From NCBI GenBank assembly GCA_947561715.1, contig OX387199.1:10359001-10423000 (forward strand): DNA of 64,000 nt. Direction: 5' to 3'. Position numbers and translations under genes: made by a program. The stretch is from Ascidia mentula (Eukaryota > Chordata > Ascidiacea > Phlebobranchia > Ascidiidae). Shown here piece by piece: positions 38,152 to 53,100 of this stretch. Numbering within the stretch: the stretch's first letter is position 1; each line of letters opens with the position of its first letter. The notes under the pieces are model-generated. The model worked only from the letters and a program-made list of their open reading frames with translations. It searched no databases and was not told the DNA's origin.

Positions 38152-41100
38152 ATGGCTTCGCAGGAGAGCGCAAGCGAAAGTAGTTCCAGCATGCAATTGA
38201 TGATGAAACACTGCTCTTGCCTTAATCAATCCAAAATAATGCCGCTGAGATGCTGTTTTGTAGCCAATAAACAATGCTACTTAAAATCGTTCTGCCACCG
38301 AAGACATCGGACATCTTCAGTCGTGTTTGCCTGCTTTTTAGCCATCATTTTGTCGCCAAAATTGACTTCAAGTGTTGGGGTGTCCGGTGCGTCGACCGCC
38401 GCACCTGATGTCAGACATCCCAGTTCCACAACCCAAAACTTGGACACCGAACCTGCTGCGTGGGAAACCTTTGAAGATGTAGAGGATTTGGTGTCAACGA
38501 AGGACCCTTGCAAAGCCCGTAAGTCGATTACATTTTATATTTATGAGGACTCGTGTATAAGTTTCGCCCTAATGCCTGGTAGTGTTGCATTTTTAATTTT
38601 CATCACGCTGGTCTTTTGAGATATCTTTGTGCCAAGCCGAGATGTCGGGTAACTTTAGTCAACCAAATGTTATTGAGTAAAATGATGTTTGTTGGTACCA
38701 AGAAAGTTTTAAACACTTCATGCATATTACTAAGTGGAAAACACAAATTACACACAAGGTGTCAAAAACATTTATATCGTAATTTTTGAACATACTGAAT
38801 TCATATTTCCAACAAAAACAGTAAATTTCAAGTGGTTGTTTTTCTCGCAAAACGGACACTTTGACATGTATTTTAGATTTTAAAATGACTCAGAATATAT
38901 GTGCAAAAAAGCCATATTATTGCCAAGCTGCAACTCAGAATATGCTACATATATACGGTCATGCACGTTTTTTAATTTCGAAATTGTGCCATACTGGTCC
39001 CTTGTGACACCTTATGCCTCTCCATCGCCATTAAAAGGGGTTTAATCCATCCCGAACAGGCTAATTGTCCGTCCCTGTGATGCAACAATTAGCGCTTCGA
39101 CGTCACTATTCCTCATTGTTGGTTTGGTGTTTTGAGTTTGTTTGCTGTTGGTTTCATGTGATGGCGGCGCTTCGAATCGCTTGCCTCGGGTCGTTATCAT
39201 TGCTACTTAGCAGTCCAAGTCTCTAAAATTGGAGCCTCGCAGTCGGACGAGCAGCGAACGTAGTGTTTTGATTTTGGCCTAACTGCTCGCAATGTCACAT
39301 TTTGCTGGTTTGAAAGCTGGATCTGGCGAAATTGGGACCAAACCAGTTCAATTACCTTCCTGACGAACTTGGCACATAAGTCATGCAAAATGTTTGTTGT
39401 CGGTATTGGAAATGTATTGATGTTTTCCGCGTGGCGTAGGAAAGTGTAAAAAGTATTGATGTTAGCGGATGAACCCAAAGCGTTTGGGTAACTCAAGTAA
39501 ACTATCTGCATTTCCGCAACAAAACTTCACTCTATTTTTTCCCACGTGTCGCGTGGCTCGTTAGGAATGCGAGTTGCTCTTGTGCGATAGATACGGGAAG
39601 ACATCGGTAACAACTTTTAGAGGTGTGTCAATAGCCTGTGTTTGTTAAATACACAAAACAAATTAAGACTATGATGAGTATCATTTCTGTGGAATGTAGA
39701 TTAACTTGTACTTAAACGTTATGTGAAAACGTTATCACAGAAGTTGGTGATCCTTTTTATACTGATACTGAATGTTGTTTGCGTCATATATAACTTCCAG
39801 TATCTCATTATCAAGCGTCAGGCGCATTACCGGGCTTTTGTGTGGTTTTATACAAGTGAATACAAATCGTAACAGGTTCCAATTTCCTGTCCTTTTAGCA
39901 TAGTGGTCAAGCGATCGCCACAAATACACCTTGTCCCTGGAGAGTGACTTGCCATGCTAAGTCTCGAGGTCGTTTTTGTAAAACAGACCGGATGTGGGGG
40001 ATAGAAAAACCGCCTTTACATTCAGACTTTGAGGCCGGCAATTAATATGCAGACGCTTTATGTCAAGGCGATTTCACCAAAATGCCGCAACACCTGTTTT
40101 AAAGAATCTCACAGGAAATTACTTGACACATACTGATGAAAAGCACTTTGCGTCCAAATTATGAACTGCGCTATTCAAGAGCGTTACATGCGATTCCAAG
40201 ACGGGGAAAACATTGTAGCAAACGATTTTCTTTGACTATTTTTAGTTGTTAGCACGATCCCGTTAAAACAAACGCTGCCCTTCCTTATTTCTTTGTCTTC
40301 AGTTGCTCAAAAATGAAGCTACTTGGTGGCTTTCTGATCCCAAATTGGTTAAATACAACACATCCGCACAAAGTTATTAAAGTTCCTGAGTTAGGCGCTG
40401 GCGCAATTCAACAGTGGATGATGACCCTACCTTACATGCTTTTCGCCGGGTCAGCGAACCGTGGTTTCATCATAATTACGACCATCGGCCTTGGGTGTGG
40501 CGCCCGCAACCTGTTCTCAATGAAAATGATCTTAGCCATAGCGCGTCAACACGTCAAGCAAATTGACTCATGAAAATTTGAAGCAGGATGATTGTTGTGT
40601 TCATGGAACATCCTCAGATAAATGCTTACATCCTTTGTTTAAATAAATGTACAAAAATTCATTTCTGTTTGTTGGGTTGAAAGCCCTGCATCCGTTTGGA
40701 AAAATTGAAAAACTTCCTTAGATTAAACTGCCTTTTTCAGCAGCGAACATCTGTCGGAGTTTTTTTTTTTAATTAAACTCATGCGAATCCACAAACCAGA
40801 CTGTGACCTGAAGATAATCCTTCGAACTTTATCCGTCGACCGATCTCTAAATATGAAAATATCAATTCACCGCTCGATCGGCCCATAGGTCGGTTAACCG
40901 TTGTGTGCGCAAAACAATGCTGACGGCGCATAAGTGTCGCGCGATAAACACGCGTGTCGCGTCTTCGCGACCTGTGTGTTTTGATTGACAGATGTTTTAC
41001 CGCAAAGGGTAATTTTCTGTGCGCTCGCTAAGAAACTGACTCATTCATGGCTGCTATACAATTTTTTAAGCGCAGATTTAATTTTTTGAAAATCAAATTT

Positions 41101-44100
41101 TTCCTGCCATAATTTGATTACCGCTCGCGCGGTGAGCAATTTATTTACCACCGACCTGCGAGAAATTGGATAGAAACATCTCCGCACAACCGAGCCATTT
41201 AAACGCTACTGTTAAATTTTTGGAGCGTGAGTCAAAACAGAAATCAATTACACTGGAATAAAATTGGCGTTGCTAAACCTCCCAGGAGCCGCGCGCGGTG
41301 CATTCCGATTTTACCGTCCCTATGCCAATTACCGCCTTTCCTTTTGTGCAAACCAAGCGCACCCCAATGCCTCCTGCGCCGGCGATTTCGGCCCAGACGC
41401 GGGTTTTGACACGTTTGGACCACACGTGGTCGGTTTAACTGCTGCGACTTCCTTTACGCAATTTTCTTGATATTTCCTGCGAAACCATGTTTATCCAGCC
41501 TTTGTTCAACTCTCCGAGCAATTTGTATGTTATGCTACGTCGTGTGCGTTGTTTGCTCTTCTCGTTTATCACAAAAGTGATCTACTCAAATGCAGTCTTT
41601 CTTCCAGCTTTGGAAGCATCCGAAAATCAGTGCAGGGGGTCTTCGGGGTAGCGGAAAAAGTTTTCCAAGTCTTGGTTCCTCATTGTGACCCTGCGTTGGG
41701 CAAATTTCATTGACACAATCACTTCATTTGCGACAAAGGCTCTCATTTGGTTGCGCGGCTTTTGTGCATCGCTATTACATGTCAACTTATACCGCCGGTA
41801 TAATCATTTTTCAATTAGACGCCCAGTCCTCGCTCCCGGACTGGCGACATTCGGAAGCGTCGAAATCCTGACAGATCCGTGTACTAAGTACCCCCTATAT
41901 CGCCGTCTAATCCGACATGTTTTTTTCATAGAAATCACTTGCGTCGCGCTTGTCAAATCATAATCCAACCCTTTGTTCCCTCGCGACGCGGCACGAGCGA
42001 GTGGCGTTCGGATTGCTGGAGACTTGTATATCTCAGACGTTTGCTGTGTTTCCGTAATGCCACGGTAGAGGCAGGAATACTACCTGTAAACAACCGGCAT
42101 ATTTCCAATTTTGGCTGACAACCTGATGTTTGTTAGATGTCGGGTTGTTTAAATAGCTGTTGTTTTTACTTTTGAGGGTTACAATGGAAAAATATTATTT
42201 AACATCTCCAGCAATCAGTTGAATGTTCGCTGGAAACACTTCAATCATCTAGTACAATATCTGTCATCAGCAGGCGCAAATCAGTGTCGGTTTTATGCCT
42301 GTAAGTTCAACAAAGTCATGACAACCAGAAATTATTTTGCCATGCAAACGCGTTGTGCGTACATAGCAATTCTCCGTAATTTGTCCACAGCAGCAACAAC
42401 AAAACCTAAACGACTCCCCTTATTTACCCGTGACTCAAGCAATTTTACTACAAACGTCCATTTATCCCATCTTTCCGACATTTGCCAACGGCTGCCTCGC
42501 CACTGCGGCCCGTATTTGGAACATTGATGTCGCGTTCGCGGAAACAACGCAGCACAATAAGGAGTTTGGCGCCAATAGAGTTTAAGGCCCTTGATGTATC
42601 AACTATCAAAAGTCAAAATAATTAGCTTTGTTGCCATTGAAATTACCTTTCTTTTGTGACGTCACAGTGGTGGTTTTGTTGTCGCTGCTGTCATAGGGAT
42701 GCATTGTGATAAGGGTCCGAACTTCTGTTAGTCGCTTTCCGGTTCTTTGTCAAGTCGGGCACCTCAAAGTCAACGAAGAACGTCACTTCACGTCCTTGTC
42801 GCTGTTTCCACGAGTCGAGTTGAAAAAAGCAGAAACCTTTCCACTTCACAACGTCAGCGATTGTCTGTTTTTCGGTCGTTCCTCGAAAAGAGGTTACGTA
42901 TCGCAATGAAGTTTTCCCATACGCACTCGGTTTAACCGCACTCAAATGCGTCATCACTTAGCGCTGTCTGTTGCTTCGATATTCTCAAATGACATCGAAA
43001 AACCACAAAACCCAGTGAGGTAAACTTATGCAAAGTTCAATTCACCCAGAGAGTAAATCACAGACATAAAAGCGGAATTGTTTTTTGAAACGTCTTTGAA
43101 ACGTATCTTTTATGTACAAGCGCTTTGTCGGTGTCAGTGGAGACTGACCAAACGCCTTCAACCAGTCCAGCGGACTTGGCTTAAAACAAATCACTAATGG
43201 TAACAAATTGCCTCGCTTTGAGATAGCGAATGTCGGTTGGGATTCGCTTGGCGCCAAACTCGTTAACTCTACCATTTGTACAAGCTTTTATGCCGCATCA
43301 TCACTCAATGCATTTGCCAGAGGATCGTCTTACGCGGTTTTTACATAAAAAATCGTTACCGCTCCCTGTCCATTATTATCTGCGCACGCGTTGGGGCAAA
43401 GGTTGATCGTCCAATTTCCTGTTTGGAACTTTTCTTTGTTGTTTGGAAGCGTTGAAAGAAATCCCAATCCCAATGGTTTAACTTTATAACATTGCACGGC
43501 AGACAAACGTTTATTTTCACACATATATTCGTCTTTTTCGATAATGTCTTCATAAACTTTGCATAGAGGTCACACCCGAATTCAAACAACATTCGAATAT
43601 AAATAATGGAAGAAACTCACATGCTGATATAATGTTTATTTACCAGCTTGAAAATGTATATTCTACTTGGTAGATTTTAAACTTTTCAGAAGCAAAGTTT
43701 GGGTTGTGTTTATGATGAATGGAGCGAAAGCACCTGTTCATAACACGTGGTAGTCCGAATAGGAAAGCAGCAACAAACAAGGTTTCTTTCTGGCCAGAGG
43801 TCACATCATCTGCTGTTCTTGTGTGGCGCGTGCAGAGCTTGCCTGTGCAAACGATTTACGTCCGTATCTCAACGTTTACCCACAAACACTTAACCGCCAC
43901 CCACACTTTGAGAGGTGATGACTCAGTTTTGTTAGTGTTGGTTTCTGTCACTTAACCGGCAGATTATACAACACCTGTTCATTATCAAGCTTAGCGTTGC
44001 TCGATGTTTAATTTTAAATATGTAGAATCCGTATTCCTTAGAAAAATCGGTCACTAGCTTCAGTGGGCTATATGCTTTTAGGGCACTGTCTGCTTATCAG

Positions 44101-47100
44101 TAAGTTTAATTTGCCAATCAATACGTCCTTTGCATCACGTGATGCCTTTCAAACATACAGATCGTTTCCTTTGCTATAGTTTCTCATGGCGCTTCAACGG
44201 GCTGCACAATTATCATCTTGGATATCCGAGCTGTTTTCTTAAGTAGAAGAAACCACTACAACCCTTCAGCGTAAGTGCAGCAAACGTCACTTCGCAGGTG
44301 TCTTGGGGTCGATTTCACCCGTTTTGTATTGTGTCACTCGTTACCTACCATAGGTATTGCGTGGGAGAGATTTTCCGTTTTGTCGGCCTTTTGTCACAGC
44401 CTATGTGAGTTCCTATCTGCTCAAGAGTTGACTGGAGAGCTTGGCTGATCGTTTTCGAGTGTTTGGTCAATTAGCTTTGCTCGATTGTTAATGTCAAGAT
44501 GGATTGTTTGTGTTAGATTCTCTGAGTTCACAGTGAAAGGTACGCTTCATCTTAACCAAATCCGTTTCCATCAGAATTATCGATGATAAACAAAACAGAT
44601 AATGCGTCCGATCCCAAACTAAGAATGCCATATAAAATACACCGATCACAACAAGTTCGCATTTTTCCCCACTGACCTATTTTTGATATCCCCCGAAGCG
44701 TAAAAGCAATATATTTTCGACCGAGGTGCTCACCAATTGCCAGAACCAGTATTCTAGCAGCGTACTGAGCCGAAGGTCTGATGATACCGAAGATCGAAAG
44801 GGCATTGTTCCATCGCTGGCCAAACCCCTTCCACTTGACTTGGCCTTTTGATTGGCACCCCCTGTGTTTACCCTTTTCGCACGCGCCCCACGTAACTTCA
44901 TCTGACACTTTTCCGTCTCCATGCCCGCGCGGCACTTCGGTGAAAAGGCAGTTAGCCGTGACCAACATTAACCCCATTGCGACCCCGTTTTATCTGACGC
45001 TTAAGCCCACAGCTTTCCACACATTCCAGGTCTAGCTAACTGCCGTACTTACAGCGATTTACTCGTTATACGCCCTTTTTTTATGTCTTTCGAGCAACTT
45101 CTTGTGCATATAAACTAAGATTCGTATTTCTAGGTTTTGTAACAATTCAAATGTTTTAGTGAATTAGAAAGGGCGTTTTCAACTTCATTCCGGGTCGGTT
45201 GGATACATTTTACGGTCTATCAGTCACACACCTGATGCTACTTTGATGAAATTTGAGTAAAGTAATCGTTCCGGAACGCAGACAGTTCACAACACACATG
45301 CCAAGCAATTTAAACACGTTTAAAGAACAACGAAAAAGTAAATTCCCATAAGCAGCTGTATTGTGAATACGAACTCCAGTTCTTTGTTGTGATTCAAACG
45401 GACCACGTGCGCACGCGTCACCCTTATACGCGGTCACGTGTCATTTGGCTTTTGAGTGTTTTTGGCTTTAGCCTTTTGTAAGTAGGGCATTTTGACCCTA
45501 CAAAAGTCAGCAGCGTCACACTAACCCAGCAGTTTTCTCATTTTAGTGGCCCAACAAGCCTTATTTCCAGAACGATAGTAAAGTACTTTGTTTGTTTTGC
45601 GATTTCCTCAGTTTCCGTTTGTCGAGTGCAGTAAGAAAGTCCAGTTCGTTTGTGGGTGTTCTCCCGGTTAATAGCGGTTTCAGTTACTCAACCTTTTCAC
45701 CTCGTTTCCGTTTTTCTGTGTTCAGCGATGGAAGAAACGACGGGTCATCGGGTTGCTTGCTTTTAGGGAAGGGCGTTACGGATGTTAATTTTTAGTGTAT
45801 GGAATATGACACTGGTTAAATTGACGGGATCACCGTAGGTTTTGATTTGCAATTGTCCAATGGAACCCAATTCAGTTTATTTATAGGACAGAGGTTTTTG
45901 CCTAAACGTTTAAGTAAAACTTTCTTGCTATTATTTCACACCTGTTGCATTTGGTATCCCACTTGATGTAACAAGTAACCGTGCACCTTACACAGCGCAA
46001 TCGATTACGTCATTGTACATAAAACACTTACAATCTCTTTTACAGGCTTGTTCCTGGGGGACATTGCGCTCGACGAGCAAGATGTCGAGGATATTTTCGG
46101 TGAAACCGCCGACGATTTCATTGCCAACGCAGACCAAGTGCCAAAGGGCGGCAAAATGACGTCACGTTTGCCTCAAAGGCGCCGAGGTTCAAGGACGAAA
46201 AGTCGGCCCAGGGACAACTCGGAAAGTCTCTCGCCGGCATTACATCGTGATCGATATTCTCAGAGAAGAACAGGAAACAATAATGTCAACGAAACATTTG
46301 ATGTGGTAAATAACATTAAGTGTAGTCCCGTACAAGGGTCGTGATCGTTGTGAAACGTACATAATCTGAATACTAGAAAAAAACAGGGGAAAATGTTATC
46401 CGCGTGATGTATAGCCTTTATGTTCATTCCTGGTATTGAGTATAGAGAAATATTGCAAACATTTCTTAGCTATAAAATATAAGATTGGGTGCAAAATACT
46501 TGGAGTTAATTAATCTGAATAAAAAAGCCAAACTCTATAGTACTCACGATGAATCCAGTTAGAGTTCGAAACATTTGCTACTTAATGTAATATGATCAAC
46601 AACATACTAGCTTAGGGTTTTTTATTTAAATGTGAGATTTAATTCACATTTTTCCACTTCAGATGTCCAGTAACGCCCCGAGTGCTGCAAGAGGAGATGT
46701 AGATCTTCTCGAAATAGGGATGCCCAACCTCCGTGTTATCGCTGACGGCGTTGAGAGAGAGTCGAGAAGAGGAGAAGCAAGAAATGGAGGACAGAGGGAT
46801 GCTCAGACATCGAGAAGCAGGAAAGAACGAAGGAGAAGAAGAAGGCGAAGAAAAAGTGAGGGAATTTTTCTGTAAATTTTTTCAAACCTCATCGAGCGTA
46901 TGATGTTTCGTATCTATCTTCGTCATGTTAGGAAAATTGCCGTTACGTTGTAACTGAGACCGCTATACGTATAAAAAGCGTTTGCAGTGTGGCAATCCTG
47001 TCTCGGCCGGCATTACATCTTCGTTACATTCTTGCTAAATTGCAATTTGACTTTTAGACAAGCGCCGACGAAGAAACAGAAATAAGAAGTCGAAACAGCG

Positions 47101-50100
47101 ATCTCTGAGAGTGGGAGATGTACACAGGCGCATGCGACGAGCTGCTACTGCACGACCTGAACGTATTTGGCCGAAGGGTGTTATTCCATATTATATCAGC
47201 TCAAATTTTACAGGTAAGCATTGAAACAAGTTCATGGAAAACAGAAGCTAATAGCCAGTATTTGTTTTGCAATTACGGTCACATTTTGTTCGATCGTTTT
47301 TTATTCGAGATTTTCATTTTAAACGTTACGGTCGAGTTCAATCGATTGTCTGACTACTCCCCAATTCAAGATCAATAAAAACTGCTCAGGAAATAATGAA
47401 GCGGACAGGTTTTAAGGGATGACTGCCAATAAACCTGACGAGCGACGAAACTAAAACTTTAACGGACAAAGTTGGACTTTGTGTCCCTGAAAGCCGGAAA
47501 ACAGGAAGAATTTAAATGCAATGTTGGCACCAAAATAGTCACATTATTCAAATTGCCCCGAGTCGCGCTGCCTTTTTGGACCAATAATGCCGTTCAGAAA
47601 ACTTTAGGATTAATTTGACTTTAATTGCAGCGGACCTTGCGGTTTGTGGTTTAAATCCAAACATTGCCTGATTGAGGAATAATTTCTACGTTTGGTTTCG
47701 CGAGACTGAGGTTGTGGTTTTCTGCCAGCGAAGTGATTTCAAATCGAAGTCATATCTGACTTGATTTCAGACAAATTGGTTTGACCTCAGTAAACTTGAC
47801 AACATTGCGTCAAAATTGCATTTGCGAAAAACGTTGGCGATATACAAACCTACAGCCCTTAGAACTGTATCGTTGCCGTTAAGACTATTGAATGGAAATT
47901 CTAGTTTCCAAGTCCCGGAAACCCCGCCAGACAGTATTGAATGCGCTAACCAAGTGATGAAAAGTCCAAAACCACCATTTAGAAAAGTCTGTTCAATCTC
48001 ATCTATCATTGGCGTTACTTTATTGGTAACGTAGGGTATTCACAAAATAGAAAAAGTTTGTGACTCTGACGAAAGCGACATCCGAACCGTCATATATTAG
48101 CTAATGTTGACAACGCTTAGCAAATACAGGAGGCTCCATAGCTGTCAAACTGTCCAAGAAAATCCCATGATTTGTAGCGAAATGATTGATTGCTGTCTTC
48201 AAATGTCAACGTTTCAAGTTAGGAAACTCAAACATCTCCGGGACATCTTCCATTCTCGGCTGGTGTACAAATATCTTTCGATCGGCGAATTGCAAATCAA
48301 AATTACAGCTGCCACTTTGTTGTTTCCAGGTTACATGCCACAGTGTGGCGTTGCCACCATTCCCGGTCCCATCAGGGTGGCTTGAAAAAAAACTTTTGAT
48401 TCACTCTTCTCTAACCGTCGTTAATGTGCTGCCCATTTGAAGGCAAGCCTATGTTGCTTTTAAACCAGTTTAATGTCGGATGTATTTATTATTGGACTCC
48501 ACGCGTGCTGAATATCAAAGCGCTGATGTTTCCGGCCACTTGCTATTCCAGCTTATATACCTTATTGTTATTAGTCAAAGGCCAGGCTTCGATTTTACAA
48601 TGTCGCTTTCATAGGCAAGGTATATTGTGACGTTTCAAAAATCATTATCACCATATAAAACCCGAATGGCTGTTTTTGTTATCAACCGATATACCTATAC
48701 GGCAGTCTTATATCTAGAATAGTGTTACGTTTGTAGAACATACCCGTAAAACGTATATAACCAAGTAAGTAATCTACAAAGGCCTTTTTAAGATGAAATC
48801 AATCTTACTTCGTAACTCTCCCAGTAACTCGATCTCCAAATCGCCACAACTAATCTACCCACCCCTTAATCTTGACAGGGCCAGTTCATTTTAACAACTT
48901 TTCACCAGCAGTAAAAGAGCTGGGATCGAATAACGCTACGCCATAGTGACGCAATAATTGGGCATTGATAACCGTTTCAAAGCGAGTGGTGTTTACTTTA
49001 AAGATCACAGTAAAACCCGTTCGCATATATTTCACCTTGACCTGTCAATTTAACCGGGTCATGTCGTTCAACACAGTTGGGGATACAGACCCTCGGTAAG
49101 CTGCAAAGCCAACTAAATGCGAAACACCTGCATTTAGACGAATGGAATAGCTTTTGTTCTGCCATTAGTGGATGTGGTTGGTTCAACTCACTATAAACAC
49201 AGTCAATCCTATCTTATTCACAGTATTATGTTTATATGGTAGACAAACCGTCGTGGAGTAGTTTAACATGAGTAACTGCTGTCGGAGAAAAAATAACACA
49301 GAAACTTTACATAGAGGCAGCACGTAACGCAGGCTCGTTTTCCAAGTGCTCCACAAACAAGACACTTGCTTTTTTACACCTGTCCCGACATCCGTGTCAA
49401 CGTGATTTATTGCCTGGTTATTTTACAAAGAAGCGCCACAATTCTTCTCTCTGTTTGTCAATCGTGGCGTCGCTCCCCAGAAATGTCGACCCTATTTACC
49501 ATTAGCCCTTCTCCCAGCGCAGTAGCGATTTTCCCGCCATGCAAAGACTTACGTGAATAATGAAAGGTTGGATGTCGTTTGTCTTTGTACAGCGACAGGG
49601 AACTGTTGACTCGATGCCTATGACGGCTGCTAATAAAGCTATGAACACAAAACACTCCTTGTTAGATAGATAAGTTTACCAAGGCCACAGATGGAAGGGA
49701 TGCGTCTGGTCGAGTCTTGCAGTAAACTAACAATTGCGATAAAAAATAATCCCCGAACACAAGGAGTAAACACGTGACGTGTTTTGCAAATCGTCGGATC
49801 GGATATTCCAAAATGTTTATCCGCCAGACAGCAAACAAGCACAGCACGCTACAAATAAACGCACTTTTTTCGTTTATAACGCATTTTTGTTACCAGCGTT
49901 GTTAATCACCATGCGTAACTTGTTGGAAGCCTTGATTTAACTAATCACTGATTTCGATTGAATTAATAAAACCCTTCCCTTTATTCAGGTTCTCAGCGTG
50001 CCATGTTCAAGCAAGCAATGAGGCATTGGGAAAGTCGAACATGCATCACTTTTATTGAAAGAACTGACGAAGTTTCTTATATCAAGTTCACGTACAGACC

Positions 50101-53100
50101 CTGCGGGTAACAAAACCTTATTCGCGTTGTATTTTATTTCGTAATTTGTCGACATTTTTCAACGTTCTTCGTGATCGCTGCTCTTGGGGTTGACATCGTA
50201 CACGTGCGCCATCTTGAATTCCACTTTCGTGTTGGTACCTGAACACTTGAAGCAACACAACCCGAGTGAAATCAAATACTTTACACAACCTGGCTCCTTC
50301 AAAACTGTTTCAAACACTCAATGCTATTCGAAGGACGATGGGTCAAAAAGTCGCCCGTTTTGAAATCTTCCTTTGCAAGTGTTCCTTCTTCTAAAATTTC
50401 CATTTTGTATTATTTTTTGTAGATGTTGTTCGTACGTAGGTAGAAGAGGAGATGGCCCTCAAGCAATTTCGATCGGTAAAAACTGCGACAAGTTTGGCAT
50501 TGTTGTCCACGAGCTGGGTCACGTGATCGGTTTTTGGCACGAACATACGCGACCTGATCGCGACCAACACATAGAAATCATTTATAAAAATATTCAAGAA
50601 GGTAAGGTTATAACATGGTTGATATTTCCGAACTGAATTGGTGTCGCGATTAAGTTCGAAAAGTGGACTCTGTTTCTTTGCATCTGGTATATCAAGGCAA
50701 AGCATGTATTTATGTGTATTTTTCTATCTTTCAGGCCAAGAATATAACTTCGAGCAGATGAACCCCAGTGAAATCAATTCTTTAGGGGAAAAATACGATT
50801 ATTACAGCATTATGCACTACGCACGGAACACGTTCAGCAAAGGTAACGAGATTTTTTTGCGATACCGTACTTAAATTTGCTTGGGCGATTATATACAATA
50901 TGCGTTTGTCGATTGTGACGGCAATAATAATAGCGCTAATTTGTGCGCTATTAATTTTACAAAGTTACTGGCGTCAGCCTTGTGCAGGCGACTTGTGCCA
51001 TACAGGTTTATGTAACATGGGAATTCATGTTTTATACATGGAGGCCAAACGCTCTTTTAATAATAAACTCGCGGCCAAAATGCGTTAACCAAAGCCGTCT
51101 TTAAGTCCTTGGACTATTTTGTTCACCCCTCGCTTTATGTCCATTTCTATTAGCTCGACCACGTTCAGCCGCTTCGTTTGTCCCCTAAGCGGTTTGGCCG
51201 CAATCAATTATTCATGTTTCGGGGTTGATTATTTGCACTGGCGATTCGTATTTATATACTGTATTACTCCGATGTTTGCATCAACCACTTATGGCACCCA
51301 ACCGCCAAATCGCATGAACCAAAACATGGTTTAATGGCAAATTGAAGATTACGATATTTTGCCCAATCGGACACCTCGCTGCGTTTTTAAACCGTGTTTG
51401 TTTGCAATGTTTCAAGGTATGTTTCTGGATACAATTCGACCCATGGTTGACCAAGATACTGGAGTGAGGCCAAGTATTGGACAGCGGTCGCATTTAAGCG
51501 ATGGTGACGTCACACAGGCGAAAAAACTGTACAATTGTAGATGTAAGTGCTGATAACCTTGATGTTAAAACACATAAAATCGAACGCTTACTTCACTTCT
51601 ATTTTTAAAGAAATGTTAAAAATAATGTGTAACTAACCTATAGAAACTTGTTTTGAACAGCTTGTGGCCACACACTCCAAAACATAACAGGAAATGTGAC
51701 GTCACCAAACTACCCACTAGCTTACCCATCCTACTCCAACTGTGAGTGGAGAATCAGTGTGACGCCCGGGGAAAAAATCGTTATCGACTTCACTGCTATG
51801 GATATCTACAGAAGGTGGGTTGGAAAAATTAACCACTCTGCATCTAATAACTTGTTGTAACTTTCATATAGTGGGACGTGTTGGTACGATTATCTTGAAA
51901 TCAGAGATGGACACTGGGATAAATCAAACCTCATCGGTATGCGATTGAATTTCTGAATACTTTTTTTGTATTTTCCACATTTTTTTGTGATGAAAGGATA
52001 TTTTGTAAAGATTGTCAATCGTCTTTTTGCTACAAATGCTTGGACTTCTGTTAAATGCATTGACCAAGATTAAAAGTAGGAAAATATATCTATAGGCAAT
52101 ATGTTACTTTTAGGTCGTTACTGCGGCAGCGATCTACCCCCGCAGATAATATCAAGCGATAGTCGAATCTGGATCAAGTTTAGCAGCTCAAGCAACTACC
52201 AAGGAAGAGGTTTCCGTTTGACGGTGGGGAAAAGCACGCATTAGATTAAATATTAATATGCCACTCTCGCACCTTCAATGTCCACCTTATCGATTGAACT
52301 CTTGTTTGTAGGAATTTATTCAACACGAGTCTACTCTGCACCATAAATACTCCTAAATTATTTTACCTAGGAGTTACACACATAGTAATTACTAACCCGA
52401 AATAATATTTTAGAAACATTAAAAAACTAAACGCGCTTCCTTCGGGAACATCGAAGTTTATTTCAGCAAAATAGATTACTAACATTTAGGTGGCAACTTA
52501 CTTGGTCGATTTTAATTTGGTCCCAAATTGTAACGAACAAATTTAATACAGTATGAGGCGGTGTGCGGTGGCGACATCTTTAAAAACTCCGGTCAGATTC
52601 AAAGTCCAAACTATCCGGATGATTACAGACCAGATAAAGAATGCGTGTGGACGGTCAACGTCGATGAGGGATTTCAAGTGGGGTTATCCTTCCAATCATT
52701 CAAGGTAATTAGTAATTTTATGCATTTTTTTGCAAAGAGATTTACTTTTATTTCTTCTTCGAAACTCTGCGATAAAACTGGTATCATCTTAATTCTCAAA
52801 AAAGGTTGAAAGACACGACACGTGTTCGTACGACTACCTTGAAGTTCGGGATGGTTCAACAGCGGATTCTCATTTGATCGGAAGATATTGTGGCTTCGAC
52901 CGACCTAACCCAATCAAATCAACAGGAAATACACTCTGGATTAAATTCGTGTCTGACGGTAGAATATCAGTTTTTTAATAATTTGCTGCAGAGGTTATGG
53001 ATTTGTGAATGTACTAACACTGAATAACAATGACCAGCAAAAAGTTGTTTACTTCTGATTTAACATTTATAGAAACGTTTGTTAAAATTTTGCCTAAGAT

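Noticed and set aside
44552-44977. 141-codon reverse-strand open frame in tolloid intron 1
   Set aside because: No family similarity or splice context. Its composition fits a less AT-rich intron stretch.
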